Of a stretch of DNA of 64,000 nucleotides, positions 8,500 to 17,194 are shown piece after piece (within the stretch, counting starts at the first letter, position 1; every line of letters begins with the position of its first letter). The notes under the pieces were generated by a model, which made no database searches, was not told the origin of the DNA, and worked only from the letters and a program-made list of their open reading frames with translations. Position numbers and translations under genes: made by a program. Source of the stretch: Gordonia sp. 'Campus'. Its GTDB lineage: Bacteria > Actinomycetota > Actinomycetes > Mycobacteriales > Mycobacteriaceae. The DNA is taken from assembly GCF_022206305.1 (NCBI RefSeq), contig NZ_JAKOIW010000020.1, positions 30,527 through 94,526 of the forward strand. The letters run 5' to 3'.

Positions 8500-9797
8500 T
8501 GCTCCGCCTTTCGCGAACGTGCGGCGCGCTCCAGGGCGATACCGAGGTCACGGAACGCGGTGTAGTTGGCCAGTACCTCGACACGTCCGGGCGGACAGGA
8601 GGCGATGGCCGCCATGGGGTCGGGGATGGTGGTGTGTTCGGCACCCGCGTACAGCAGCCGGACCGAGAGATCGGCGGCCCGTTCGCCCGCGGCGACCACC
8701 TGCATGGTCTCGAAGGCCTCGAAGCGCACATCCCACAACCAGGACAGGTCCTCGCCGTCGGGGACCTGCCCGTTGACCGCGATGACCAGTCCGTCGGCGT
8801 CCTGATCGATCATCGACAGGGCCTCCTGCCAGCCGGCCGGATTTTTCGCGAGAAGTGTTCGGACCGAGTGATTTCCGACCTGGTGGACGCCGTACCGGCC
8901 GGCGACCTCGCCGACCGTCCCGACCGCGGCGACGGCGGCCGCGGGATCGGCGCCCATCGCGACGGCAGCGGCCACCGCCTGCGTTGCGTTGCCGCGGTTG
9001 GCCTTGCCGGGGACGGCGATTTCCAGCGGTGCGCTGAATCCGCCTGGGCCATAGATCTTCTCGTCGTCGAACCACCACTGCGGGTCGGGCCGCCGGAACT
9101 TCTCGTCGCCGGTGGACTGCCAGCCGGCCTCGGTGCGGATGATCGGCTCCCCGGTGCGGGGGCAGCTGACGGAGTCGCCGACCCATCCGGCGCCCGCGGC
9201 GACCCAGACGACGTCCGGGGCGTCGAAGGCGGCGGAGGTGACGAGGACGTCGTCGCAGTTCGCGACGACGGTCGTCTCGGGGTGCCGTGCGATGCCCTCG
9301 CGGAGGCGGCGCTCGATCATGTTGATCTCGCCGACACGGTCGAGCTGGTCGCGAGACAGGTTCAGCAGGATCAGGACCTCGGGGTCGACGGCGTCACTGA
9401 CGTGGGGGACATGGAGTTCGTCGACCTCCAGTGCGCAGAACGGGGCGTCACGGTTGAGTGTGAGCGTCGCGATGATGCCGGCGTCCATGTTGGCGCCGTC
9501 GGCCTGGGTGGCGACATCGCCCAACTCGGCCATCGCGGCCGCGGTCATCCGCGTGGTCGTCGACTTCCCGTTGGTTCCGGTGACGATCGCGGTCCGCTTG
9601 CCCGCGGCGAGTCGCCGCATGATCTGCGGGTCGATCTTGGCGGCGACGAGTCCGCCGATCATCGACCCCTTGCCCCGCCCCGCGGTCCGGGACGCCCATC
9701 GGGCCGCGGCCGCAGCCCCCAGCGCCACGGACGTCCGGGCGGGAACTCGTGCGTTGCTGCGGGGTGCGGAACCGGTGGAAGAGACTCGGTCGGGCAT
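8496..9797 (-). CDS. murT: Lipid II isoglutaminyl synthase, Mur-ligase-like subunit MurT
   Basis: This 433-residue Mur-ligase-family protein has the P-loop GTNGKSTTTRM (residues 74-84), the central Mur domain with NLSRDQLDRVGEI, and a C-terminal DUF1727 domain (WLWDVRFEAF, YTAFRDLGIALE). With GatD it amidates D-Glu in lipid II using ATP and glutamine. The zinc-ribbon insertion known from Staphylococcus and Streptococcus MurT is degenerate: only Cys212 (CPRTG) remains where a CxxC pair is expected. The ATG at 9797 was chosen because the region upstream is antisense to the next gene. Confidence 0.93.
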   Translation of the reverse strand: MPDRVSSTGSAPRSNARVPARTSVALGAAAAARWASRTAGRGKGSMIGGLVAAKIDPQIMRRLAAGKRTAIVTGTNGKSTTTRMTAAAMAELGDVATQADGANMDAGIIATLTLNRDAPFCALEVDELHVPHVSDAVDPEVLILLNLSRDQLDRVGEINMIERRLREGIARHPETTVVANCDDVLVTSAAFDAPDVVWVAAGAGWVGDSVSCPRTGEPIIRTEAGWQSTGDEKFRRPDPQWWFDDEKIYGPGGFSAPLEIAVPGKANRGNATQAVAAAVAMGADPAAAVAAVGTVGEVAGRYGVHQVGNHSVRTLLAKNPAGWQEALSMIDQDADGLVIAVNGQVPDGEDLSWLWDVRFEAFETMQVVAAGERAADLSVRLLYAGAEHTTIPDPMAAIASCPPGRVEVLANYTAFRDLGIALERAARSRKAEQ

Positions 9798-9872
9798 GCG
9801 CACGAGTGTGTCACAGGCTGTTCCGGCGAGGATGGTCGTGCCGCTCGTCGACGACGCGTAGGCTCTGCGGCT

Positions 9873-10964
9873 GTGAGCCGCGACACCTACATGCGCCTGT
9901 CCCTGCCCGCCCGAATCCAGCGCGGGGTGCTGCTCGCCACGGCGAGGATTCCCGAAGGAGCCCTGGCCTTCCTGGGCCGTCGCGCGCCGGTCAACTCCGA
10001 CGGCGAGCGGGTGGCACCCGAACTCGCGGCGATCGGCTGGGCCAACGACAACGTGCCCGGGCTCAATCCGTTCCAGGGTGAGGTGGCGCAGTCGCGGTTG
10101 CAGACCGACGAGAGCGGCGTCTCCATGGCCGAGGTGCTGCCGCCGCTGGCTGTCGAGGAGGATCTCGTCCTCGACGGACCGGCCGGACCGATCCCGGCGA
10201 CGCGCTATCGCTCGTCGACCGAGTCGGCGGGGCTGCTCCTCTACTTCCACGGCGGTGGCTTCGTCACCGGCAGCCGCATCAGCCACGACGCCTTCGTCCG
10301 CAGACTCGCCCACGGCACCGGGCTCGACGTCCTCTCCGTCGACTACCGGTTGGCGCCGGATGATCCGTTCCCGGCCGCCGTCGACGACGCCGTCGCGGCA
10401 TGGCGCTTCGCCGTCGACGTCGCGCCGCGATGGGGACTCGACCCGGCGCGGATCGTCGTCGCGGGTGACAGTGCCGGCGGCAACCTCGCGACCGTCGTCG
10501 CCCTCCAGGTTCGCGGCGAGGCGGTGACCCCGGCGTTCCAGCTCCTCATCTACCCGGTGACCGACCAGGCGGCCGACACCCCGTCGCGCCGCGAGTTCGC
10601 CTCCGGCTTCTTCCTGACCGCGGACGGTATCGACTGGTTCACCGACCGCTACCTGCCCGACGTCGACCAGCGAACGGACCCGAGGTGCTCGCCGCTACGG
10701 GCCGAGGATCTGAGCGGGCTGCCGCCCGCGCACGTCATCGTCGCGGGGTTCGACCCGTTGCGCGACGAAGGGCTCGCGTACGCGCAGCGGCTCGAGGAGG
10801 CCGGGGTCCCGGTCACCCTTCGACGCGAGGGGTCGATGATCCACGGTTTCGTGAACATGACCCTCATCAGCCCGGGTGCTCGTGCGGCCGTCGACCGCAT
10901 GTGCGCGCGGGTCCGTGAGGCAATGGCGGCGGTCGCGCAGGGCGGGCCGGCCTCAGGCGCCTGA
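9873..10964 (+). CDS. Alpha/beta hydrolase, HSL-family esterase (LipN/LipW-like)
   Basis: This 363-residue cytoplasmic esterase has the hormone-sensitive-lipase oxyanion motif HGGGF at 126-130 and the nucleophile in GDSAGG (Ser200). The later GFDPLRDEG and MIHGFVNM segments supply Asp and His. It hydrolyses short to medium acyl esters, and possibly phenolic or steroid esters. GTG 9873 follows a TAGGCT box by eight bases; ATG 9891 is an in-frame alternative. It is divergent from murT and overlaps the convergent EamA gene by 12 bases at the 3' end. No signal peptide is seen. Confidence 0.85.
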   Translation: MSRDTYMRLSLPARIQRGVLLATARIPEGALAFLGRRAPVNSDGERVAPELAAIGWANDNVPGLNPFQGEVAQSRLQTDESGVSMAEVLPPLAVEEDLVLDGPAGPIPATRYRSSTESAGLLLYFHGGGFVTGSRISHDAFVRRLAHGTGLDVLSVDYRLAPDDPFPAAVDDAVAAWRFAVDVAPRWGLDPARIVVAGDSAGGNLATVVALQVRGEAVTPAFQLLIYPVTDQAADTPSRREFASGFFLTADGIDWFTDRYLPDVDQRTDPRCSPLRAEDLSGLPPAHVIVAGFDPLRDEGLAYAQRLEEAGVPVTLRREGSMIHGFVNMTLISPGARAAVDRMCARVREAMAAVAQGGPASGA

Positions 10965-11945
10965 GCGCACCCCGTTCGCGGCGCAGACCGGTTCGGGGTT
11001 GGCGTCTGTTGTCGAGACGCCCGCCGCCTGCGGAGAGACGGGTTCTCGACGCCGCGCGGACGACCGCGGCCGGGCCATCACCCCGGCAGCGCACCCGGCG
11101 ACCACGATGACGGCGCCGACGATCTCACCGACGGTGGGGACCTCGCCGAGGAACACGAACGCCGCCGAGATGCCGACCACCGGCACGAGCAGGGACATCG
11201 GCGACACCCGGCTCGCGTCGTTGCGCCCGAGGAGCGTCGTCCAGAGGCCGGCCCCGATCACGGTGCCGAAGATCGCGAGGTAGGCGAGCCCGCCCAGCGC
11301 GAGCCACCCGGTCTCGGTGTTCAGGGTCTTCAGGGACTCGATCCCGGCGGCGGGTCCCTCGATGACGAGGCTGGCGAGATAGAGCGGGGGAGTGGCCACG
11401 ACGGCCATCCAGAGCGTCATCCGCAAGGAGTCGTCCGGTCGTGCGAGGCGTCCGCCGATGTTGCCGGCAGCCCAGCTGAGTCCGCCGAGCACGGTGAGTC
11501 CGATCGGGAGCAGGGCGGCGACGCCGAGGTCGGTGCCGTGCACCCGATCGACCGCGATGAGCGCCATTCCTCCGACGGCGATGAGCAACCCGATGACCTG
11601 GGCGGCGGTCATCCGCTCGCGCAGGAACAGGACACCCAGCACCACGGTGAACGGGGCCGAGGTCTGCAGCACGAGTGACGCGAGCCCGGTGGGCATGCCC
11701 AGTTCCATCGCGAGAAACAGCATCATGAACTGCACGGTCCCGAATCCGGTGGCGTACAGCAGGAACCACTTCACGCGGACCTTCGGGAACCGCACGAAGA
11801 CCATCACGGGGATCGCCATGACGGCGAACCGCAGGGCGGCGAGGAAGAACGGCGGAAAGTGATCCAACCCCAGTCGGATCGCGATGAAGTTCAGTCCCCA
11901 GAGGAAGACGACGAACAGCGCGAGTAACCGATCACGTGTGGACAT
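10953..11945 (-). CDS. EamA/DMT-superfamily metabolite exporter
   Basis: This 330-residue protein has ten predicted membrane helices in two EamA halves. The first begins LLALFVVFLWGLNFIAIRLGL and contains the conserved helix APFTVVLGVLFLRERMTAAQ. The second contains SPMSLLVPVVGISAAFVFLGEVPT. Members such as RhtA and YdcZ-like proteins export amino acids or other small metabolites; substrate is unknown here. A 35-residue hydrophilic C-terminal tail is Arg-rich. It is followed on the same strand by thioredoxin upstream, but the spacing of over 80 bases suggests a separate promoter. Confidence 0.85.
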   Translation of the reverse strand: MSTRDRLLALFVVFLWGLNFIAIRLGLDHFPPFFLAALRFAVMAIPVMVFVRFPKVRVKWFLLYATGFGTVQFMMLFLAMELGMPTGLASLVLQTSAPFTVVLGVLFLRERMTAAQVIGLLIAVGGMALIAVDRVHGTDLGVAALLPIGLTVLGGLSWAAGNIGGRLARPDDSLRMTLWMAVVATPPLYLASLVIEGPAAGIESLKTLNTETGWLALGGLAYLAIFGTVIGAGLWTTLLGRNDASRVSPMSLLVPVVGISAAFVFLGEVPTVGEIVGAVIVVAGCAAGVMARPRSSARRREPVSPQAAGVSTTDANPEPVCAANGVRSGA

Positions 11946-12028
11946 GGTCCCATCGTCAGCGCGTAGGAAGTGAAGAACAATCGAATTTAGACGGATGGAC
12001 TATTCAGTTTCGGTGAATGTTGCCGCGG

Positions 12029-12391
12029 TCACTCCTGCGCGGCGGCGACCTTCGCGCGGACGTCCTCCATGTCAAGGCCCTCGACCGCTCCGATGAGCTC
12101 CTCGAGCTGGGCGGCGGGAAGCGCGCCGGGCTGATTGAAGACCAGGATGCCGTCGCGGAACGCCATCAGCGTGGGGATGGATCGGATGCCGAGGCTGCCG
12201 GCGAGCTGCTGCTCGGCCTCGGTGTCGATCTTGCCGAAGGTGATGTCCGAATGGGCTTCGGAGGCCTTCTCGAAAACCGGCGCGAACTGGCGGCAGGGAC
12301 CGCACCAGCCGGCCCAGAAGTCGAGCAGGACGATGCCGTCCGAGGCGATGGTGTCCTCGAAGGTTTCCAGGGTGATGTCTTGTGATGCCAT
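12029..12391 (-). CDS. trxA: Thioredoxin
   Basis: This 120-residue classical thioredoxin has the active site WAGWCGPCRQ with Cys30 and Cys33, the buried Asp24, and the conserved cis-Pro in IRSIPTLMAF. It reduces protein disulfides in the cytosol, recharged by thioredoxin reductase, which is not in this window. The ATG at 12391 gives MASQDITLETFED; the longer frame upstream has no family support. A GCGAGG sequence just before the ATG may be a short ribosome-binding site. Several thioredoxins are usual in actinobacteria, so the symbol is generic. Confidence 0.93.
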   Translation of the reverse strand: MASQDITLETFEDTIASDGIVLLDFWAGWCGPCRQFAPVFEKASEAHSDITFGKIDTEAEQQLAGSLGIRSIPTLMAFRDGILVFNQPGALPAAQLEELIGAVEGLDMEDVRAKVAAAQE

Positions 12392-12534
12392 GCCTCGCAC
12401 AACGGTGCAGGGTGTCCAGACATTCCGGGCAGCCGATATTCCGGGCATGGCGGATGTTCCGGGTATGGCGGACCGGGACGGATGCCGAGCCGCGTGGGGG
12501 TGACGGACCGGCGCGACGTGCCGACCTCGGTGAG

Positions 12535-12540
12535 TACCGT
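12535..12540 (+). promoter_or_regulatory. -10 box for leaderless lysR-type gene
   Basis: TACCGT lies six bases before the ATG of the LysR regulator. Confidence 0.5.
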
Positions 12541-12546
12541 TGCCGC

Positions 12547-13428
12547 ATGGAGGTCCGTCGCCTGAGATTGCTGCGCGAGTTCGCCGATCGCGAGTCCATC
12601 GGGGCGGTCGCCGACGCGATGCACATGACCCCGTCGGCGGTGTCCCAGCAGCTGAAGGTGCTTGCCGACGAGGCGGGCGTCGCGTTGTTCGAGCCGGACG
12701 GGCGTCGAATCCGGTTGACCGAGGCCGGACGCGCCCTGGTGCTGCGGGCCGACGACGTCATCGCGGCGGTGGACCGCGCGCACGAGGAGATGTCGTCGTA
12801 TCGGTCCGGCAAGGCACGGGTGCGGCTGGCGATGTTCCCGTCGGGGTCCACGCTGCTGCTGCCGTCGGTCCTCGACATGGCGACCGAGTCGGGCATCGAC
12901 GTGCATGCGGTGCATCTGGATGTCGGATACCACGACGCCGCACCGGCTCTCGCCGATTTCGATGTCGTCGTCACGCACCGGGACGAGCGCACCCCGGCGG
13001 TCAATGTGCCACGCGTGCGGGTGACCGAGCTGATGCGTGAACCCGTCGACGTCATCGTCGCCGGCGACAACGAGCTGGCCGGCCGGGACGAGGTCGCGGT
13101 GACCGAACTGGCCGAACACGACTGGATCAGTGTGGAGGGTGGATTTCCGGTCGACGATGTGTTGCAGTCGATCTCGGCGGTGACGGGCGTCGCGCCCCGG
13201 GTCACCCAGCGGATGTTGGACTTCACCACCATCGAAGCGCTCGTGGCCGGTGGTCACGGCATCGCGCTGATGCCCAGGTTCGCGGTGCGCCATCCCGGGG
13301 TGAAACGGTTGGTGATCAAGGGGGTTCGCGCCGCCCGCGTCTACGAGGCGCTGTCCCGGCCACGATCCCGCTCGGCGGTGCAGCGGGTCGTCGAGCATCT
13401 CCAGACCGCGAGCGACGGCCGGGGCTGA
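12547..13428 (+). CDS. LysR-family transcriptional regulator
   Basis: This 293-residue regulator has the N-terminal winged helix-turn-helix: LRLLREFADRESIGAVADAM, then MTPSAVSQQLKVLADEAG with recognition helix near residues 31-50, and LTEAGRALVLRADDV. The rest is a type 2 periplasmic-binding-like effector domain. It ends with a strong hairpin terminator before a convergent acyl-CoA dehydrogenase. Target genes are unknown; the divergent thioredoxin is the nearest candidate. The mRNA appears leaderless. No ligand can be deduced from the effector domain. Confidence 0.88.
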   Translation: MEVRRLRLLREFADRESIGAVADAMHMTPSAVSQQLKVLADEAGVALFEPDGRRIRLTEAGRALVLRADDVIAAVDRAHEEMSSYRSGKARVRLAMFPSGSTLLLPSVLDMATESGIDVHAVHLDVGYHDAAPALADFDVVVTHRDERTPAVNVPRVRVTELMREPVDVIVAGDNELAGRDEVAVTELAEHDWISVEGGFPVDDVLQSISAVTGVAPRVTQRMLDFTTIEALVAGGHGIALMPRFAVRHPGVKRLVIKGVRAARVYEALSRPRSRSAVQRVVEHLQTASDGRG

Positions 13429-13446
13429 GGCCGCAGACGCGGACAA

Positions 13447-13471
13447 CCCGGGGCGAGATGCTCGCCCCGGG
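13447..13471. terminator. Bidirectional hairpin terminator
   Basis: A perfect 11-bp stem (CCCGGGGCGAG) with a 3-base loop sits between the convergent LysR and acyl-CoA dehydrogenase genes. There is no U-tract, as is usual in this group. Confidence 0.75.
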
Positions 13472-13500
13472 CTGTCTCCGGTTGTCTCAGGCGCGGGTGG

Positions 13501-14652
13501 TCAGACGCCGAGGCTCTTGCCGACGATGTCCTTCATGATCTCGGTGGTGCCACCGAAGATCGTCTGGATGCGCGCGTCGGTGTAGGCGCGGGCGACGCGG
13601 TACTCGTTCATGTAGCCGTAGCCGCCGTGCAGCTGCAGGCAGCTGTCGATGACACGCTTGGCCAGTTCGGTGCACCACCACTTGTTCTTCGAGGCGTCCA
13701 CGGCATTCAGCTCGCCGTCGAGGACGCCCTGCAGGCAGCGGTCGATGTAGACCTCGGCGATGTCGAGCTCGGTGGCCATCTCGGCGAGGGTGAAGCGGTT
13801 GGCCTGGAAGGTGCCGATCGGACGACCGAAGGCCTTGCGGTCCTTGGTGTATTGCAGCGTCTCGTCGAAGATGGCGCGGGCGCCGGCGATGGCGCCGATG
13901 CCGATCGACAGGCGCTCCGACGGCAGGTTCTGCATGAGGTGGTAGAAGCCCATGCCCTCCTGGCCCAGCAGATTCTCGACCGGCACCCGCACGTCGTTGA
14001 AGTGCAGCTCGGCGGTGTCCTGTGCCTTGAGGCCCATCTTGTCGAGCTTGCGTCCGCGCTCGAAGCCCTCCATGCCGCGCTCGACGACGAGGAGTGAGAA
14101 CGCCTTGTGGCCGGCCTCGGGATCCTGGTTGGTGCGGCAGACCACGACCACCAGGTCGGAGTTGATGCCCGACGAGATGAAGGTCTTGTTGCCGTTGAGG
14201 ACGTAGTGGTCGCCCTCGAGCTTGGCCGACGTCTTGATGCCCGCGAGATCGGAGCCGGCACCCGGCTCGGTCATGGCGACGGCGAGGATGGTCTCACCGG
14301 TCGCGATGCCCGGCATCCAGCGCTTCTTCTGCTCGTCATTGGCCAGGTGCACGAAATACGGTGCGACGACGTCGTTCTGGAGGCTCAGACCGGGAGCGGC
14401 GCCGTCGAACTTGGCGAACTCCTCGACGACGACGGCGTTGAACCGGAAGTCGTCCATCGCGCCGCCGCCGCCGTACTCCTCGGGGATGTTGAAGCCGAGG
14501 AGGCCGGCCTCGCCCGCCTTCTTGAACGCATCGCGGTCGACCTGGCCGGCGCGCGTCCACTCCTCGGTGTACGGGGCGCATTCACGCTGCAGGAACTGAC
14601 GCGCGGTGTCGCGCAGGGCTTCGTGCTCGGCTTCGAAGATGGTGCGTTTCAT
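13501..14652 (-). CDS. Acyl-CoA dehydrogenase (FadE-type)
   Basis: This 383-residue acyl-CoA dehydrogenase shows the flavin/substrate motifs VAMTEPGAGSDLAGIKTSA (about 127-145) and the C-terminal signature LHGGYGYMNEYRVARAYTD. It would form the alpha,beta double bond of an acyl-CoA with FAD, passing electrons to ETF. The usual EGT catalytic Glu of short and medium-chain enzymes is replaced by Gly (IFGGTTEIM), as in isovaleryl-CoA and long-chain types, where the base sits in helix G. ATG 14652 has GAAAGG upstream. It is last in a thiolase-TetR-FadE unit, pointing to one beta-oxidation route. Confidence 0.9.
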   Translation of the reverse strand: MKRTIFEAEHEALRDTARQFLQRECAPYTEEWTRAGQVDRDAFKKAGEAGLLGFNIPEEYGGGGAMDDFRFNAVVVEEFAKFDGAAPGLSLQNDVVAPYFVHLANDEQKKRWMPGIATGETILAVAMTEPGAGSDLAGIKTSAKLEGDHYVLNGNKTFISSGINSDLVVVVCRTNQDPEAGHKAFSLLVVERGMEGFERGRKLDKMGLKAQDTAELHFNDVRVPVENLLGQEGMGFYHLMQNLPSERLSIGIGAIAGARAIFDETLQYTKDRKAFGRPIGTFQANRFTLAEMATELDIAEVYIDRCLQGVLDGELNAVDASKNKWWCTELAKRVIDSCLQLHGGYGYMNEYRVARAYTDARIQTIFGGTTEIMKDIVGKSLGV

Positions 14653-14711
14653 GGGCTTTGCCTTTCGTGTCTGTCCCGGTGGTGCAGAGAGTCGATGGTG
14701 TTGCGGGTCGG

Positions 14712-15383
14712 TCAGTTGTCGTTCTCGGTGGTGTCCCGCGCGCCGACGACGCGTAGTGAGATCAACGCGTACGACGCGGCGACCTCGGCGGGTGTGCGAG
14801 CACCCGACGGCCGATACCAGGTGGTGACCGCCTGGCACGCGCCGAAGAGATAGCGGAGGACGTCCTTGACGTCCTCGTCGAAGTGGAACTCGCCCGCCTC
14901 GACGCCGCGCGCGATGACGTCGGCGAGCAGGTTCTCGGTCTCGGTCCGCATCGCGACATAGGGTTCGCGGCGCGGGTCCTCGACGTCGAGGTGGCGGAAT
15001 TCGCTTGCCACGCTCGCGAGTTCGAGATCGCTGGTCATGTGCAGGACGATCGATTCGATGGCATTGGACAACTGCTCGCTCGGTGTCCGGCCCGATTCGA
15101 TCGCGGCACCCACCCACGCCAGAACCGAGGTCATGGCCGCCTCGAGCAGTTCGACGAGGATGCCGAGCTTGTTGTCGTGGTGGTAGTAGAGCGTCGGCAG
15201 CGACACCCCGGCGCGCGAGGCGATGTCGCGGATCGAGGTGCCGTGGTAACCGCGTTCGTAGAAGGCGTGTTTGGCCGCGACGAGGGTGGCCGGCAGCGGC
15301 ACGGGCTCGCGCCGCCGCCAGTCCAGGCCCTCGGTTTCGATCGTCAGCTTCCGTGCGGGAGCCGTCTTGGCGGCGTCAGACAC
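14712..15383 (-). CDS. TetR-family regulator of the thiolase/FadE operon
   Basis: This 223-residue TetR regulator has the N-terminal HTH: AAKHAFYERGYHGTSIRDIA followed by SRAGVSLPTLYYHHDNKLGIL (about residues 28-68). The C-terminal ligand domain is helical and unassigned. GTG at 15383 overlaps the thiolase stop by eight bases, so it is translated with the thiolase. The palindrome TAACGATCGTTA in front of the thiolase is the likely operator, giving autoregulation. By analogy with similar regulators of fatty acid or branched substrate degradation, an acyl-CoA is the probable inducer, but this is inference. Confidence 0.85.
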   Translation of the reverse strand: MSDAAKTAPARKLTIETEGLDWRRREPVPLPATLVAAKHAFYERGYHGTSIRDIASRAGVSLPTLYYHHDNKLGILVELLEAAMTSVLAWVGAAIESGRTPSEQLSNAIESIVLHMTSDLELASVASEFRHLDVEDPRREPYVAMRTETENLLADVIARGVEAGEFHFDEDVKDVLRYLFGACQAVTTWYRPSGARTPAEVAASYALISLRVVGARDTTENDN

Positions 15384-16569
15384 GTTCGATGATGGTGGCG
15401 TTCGCCATGCCCGCGCCCTCGCACATGGTCTGCAGGCCGTAGCGCCCGCCGGTGGCCTCGAGATGGTTGACGAGCGTTCCGAGCAGGCGCGTGCCCGACG
15501 ATCCGAGCGCGTGGCCCAGCGCGATGGCGCCACCGCGCGGGTTCAGCTTGGCGGGGTCGGCACCGAACTCGTGTGCCCAGGCCATCGGCACCGAGGCGAA
15601 GGCCTCGTTGACCTCGTAGGCGTCGAGATCGTCGATGGACAGACCCGAACGCTCGAGGATCTTGTGCGTGGCCGGGATCGGTGCGGTCAGCATGAAGATC
15701 GGGTCGTCGCCAGCCACGGAGAACGAGTGGAACCGGGCCCGGGGCGTGAGGCCGAGCTTCGAGGCCATCGTGTCGCTCATGATGAGGGCGCCCGATGCCC
15801 CGTCGGTGAGCGGGGAGGAGTTGCCCGGCGTGATGTGCCAGTTGATCTCCGGGAAGCGCTGCGCGAAGTCCTCGCTGTAGAACGACGGCTTGAGGCCCGA
15901 CAGGCCTTCGGGCGTGGTGGACGCACGCACGGTCTCGTCGGTCGAGTGGGTGAAGGTCTTGCCGTCGGCGTCGGCGACCTCGATGGGCAGGATCTCCCGA
16001 TCGAAGAAGCCCTCGGCGGCCGCCGCTGCGGCCCGCTGGTGGGACTGCGCCGCGAACGCGTCGAGCGCCTCGCGGTCGAACTTCCACTTGGCCGCGACCA
16101 GTTCCGCCGAGATGCCCTGTCCGACGAGGCCGTCGGGGTATCGGGCGGCGATGCTCGGTCCGTACGGGCTGCGGCCGGCGGTGGTGAACCCCATGGGAAC
16201 GCGGCTCATCGACTCGACCCCGGCGGCGATCACCACGTCGTAGGCGCCGGCGATGATGCCCTGCGCGGCGAAGTGGGCGGCCTGCTGGCTCGAACCGCAC
16301 TGGCGGTCGACGGTCGTCGCGGGTACCGACTCCGGGAAACCGGCCGACAGCAGCGCTGTACGCGAGATGTTGAGTGCTTGTTCGCCGGCCTGCCCGACGC
16401 AGCCGCCGATGACGTCGTCGACGATCGCCGGATCGATGTCGTTGCGCTCGATCAGGGACCGCAGCACCTGGGCCAGCAGCTCGACGGGCTTGGTCTCCGA
16501 CAGCGCGCCGCCGGGCTTGCCCTTTCCGGAGGCGAGGCGGACGACGTCGACGATGACGGCTTCGGGCAT
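15376..16569 (-). CDS. Acetyl-CoA acetyltransferase / 3-ketoacyl-CoA thiolase
   Basis: This 397-residue thiolase has all three catalytic regions: nucleophile Cys91 in VDRQCGSSQQA, His353 in GGAIALGHALGSSGTR, and Cys383 in CEGAGMANA. Length is normal for the family. Position in one operon with a TetR regulator and an acyl-CoA dehydrogenase suggests a degradative thiolase cleaving a 3-ketoacyl-CoA, rather than a biosynthetic one. The chain specificity cannot be told; steroid or branched-acid routes are common for such orphan operons in this group. The start ATG at 16569 lies 64 bases from the operator palindrome. Confidence 0.9.
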   Translation of the reverse strand: MPEAVIVDVVRLASGKGKPGGALSETKPVELLAQVLRSLIERNDIDPAIVDDVIGGCVGQAGEQALNISRTALLSAGFPESVPATTVDRQCGSSQQAAHFAAQGIIAGAYDVVIAAGVESMSRVPMGFTTAGRSPYGPSIAARYPDGLVGQGISAELVAAKWKFDREALDAFAAQSHQRAAAAAAEGFFDREILPIEVADADGKTFTHSTDETVRASTTPEGLSGLKPSFYSEDFAQRFPEINWHITPGNSSPLTDGASGALIMSDTMASKLGLTPRARFHSFSVAGDDPIFMLTAPIPATHKILERSGLSIDDLDAYEVNEAFASVPMAWAHEFGADPAKLNPRGGAIALGHALGSSGTRLLGTLVNHLEATGGRYGLQTMCEGAGMANATIIERV

Positions 16570-16633
16570 GAGGGTTCCTCTCGGGCGTGGCGTACGTCGG
16601 ATCGACGCGCGGCATGGCGCGCATCACTTTATC

Positions 16634-16645
16634 TAACGATCGTTA
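16634..16645. promoter_or_regulatory. TetR-type operator palindrome
   Basis: TAACGATCGTTA is a perfect 12-bp palindrome. On the minus strand it overlaps a TATAAC -10-like box (16643-16648) upstream of the thiolase operon, so bound repressor would block RNA polymerase. Confidence 0.7.
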
Positions 16646-16706
16646 TACCGGTGTAGCATGCTCGCGTGCGAGGAATCAACCAGGTGGAGAGAATTCGGGC
16701 ACGCCG

Positions 16707-16739
16707 ACATCCCCGCCCGGATGGTCCGGGCGGGGATGT
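16707..16739 (-). terminator. Hairpin terminator after the monooxygenase gene
   Basis: A perfect 15-bp stem (left arm ACATCCCCGCCCGGA) with a TGG loop begins nine bases after the stop of the minus-strand ABM-domain gene. Confidence 0.75.
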
Positions 16740-16748
16740 GGACGTGTC

Positions 16749-17069
16749 TCAGATGGCGCCCTTGTCGGCGTCGCCGGCGGGGACCGGGGTGAAGGTCTTC
16801 ACGTCGAGGGGTCCGGCCAGCAGGCCGCCGATGGCCTTGCCGAGTTCGGTCAGGGCCGGGGCGCCGCCGTGGGTGGCCAGAGCCTCCATCGACTCCCAAC
16901 GCTCGATCATCACGAGGTCGGTCGAGTCGCCGGTGGCCTCGTTCAACGCGTACTTGACGCAACCCGGCTCGGCATGGACCTGGGGGATCGCGGCGAGAAC
17001 CGCATCCCGGACTGCCTGCTCCTCACCGGGTTTCGGGGAGATGGTGGCGACGACGATCACTTCGGACAT
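16749..17069 (-). CDS. Antibiotic biosynthesis monooxygenase (ABM)-domain protein
   Basis: This 106-residue protein is a single ABM ferredoxin-like domain. The pattern VVATISPKPGEEQAVRDAVLA, EPGCVKYALNE and LVMIERWESMEALATHGGAPA fits the putative quinol monooxygenase (YgiN-like) family. Such dimeric proteins act on quinols or small aromatics without cofactors, or are dioxygenase-like. It forms a monocistronic unit ending in a strong hairpin. No partner pathway is evident; the luciferase-like oxidoreductase next to it is about 125 bases away on the same strand. Confidence 0.85.
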   Translation of the reverse strand: MSEVIVVATISPKPGEEQAVRDAVLAAIPQVHAEPGCVKYALNEATGDSTDLVMIERWESMEALATHGGAPALTELGKAIGGLLAGPLDVKTFTPVPAGDADKGAI

Positions 17070-17194
17070 GCGGCTTGCTCCGTTCGCGGGGTCGAGAGTG
17101 GGGATCTGGAGATGATGCCGGCCGACGACACCGGACACCCCGGTGACGTTAGATCAGCCGGTCCTCTCGATGTGGCGATTTCGTGCGCGCGCCG

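Noticed and set aside
8634..9872. N-terminal extension of the HSL esterase across murT
   Set aside because: It is antisense to murT; GTG 9873 with a nearby TAGGCT box starts a normal-length esterase.
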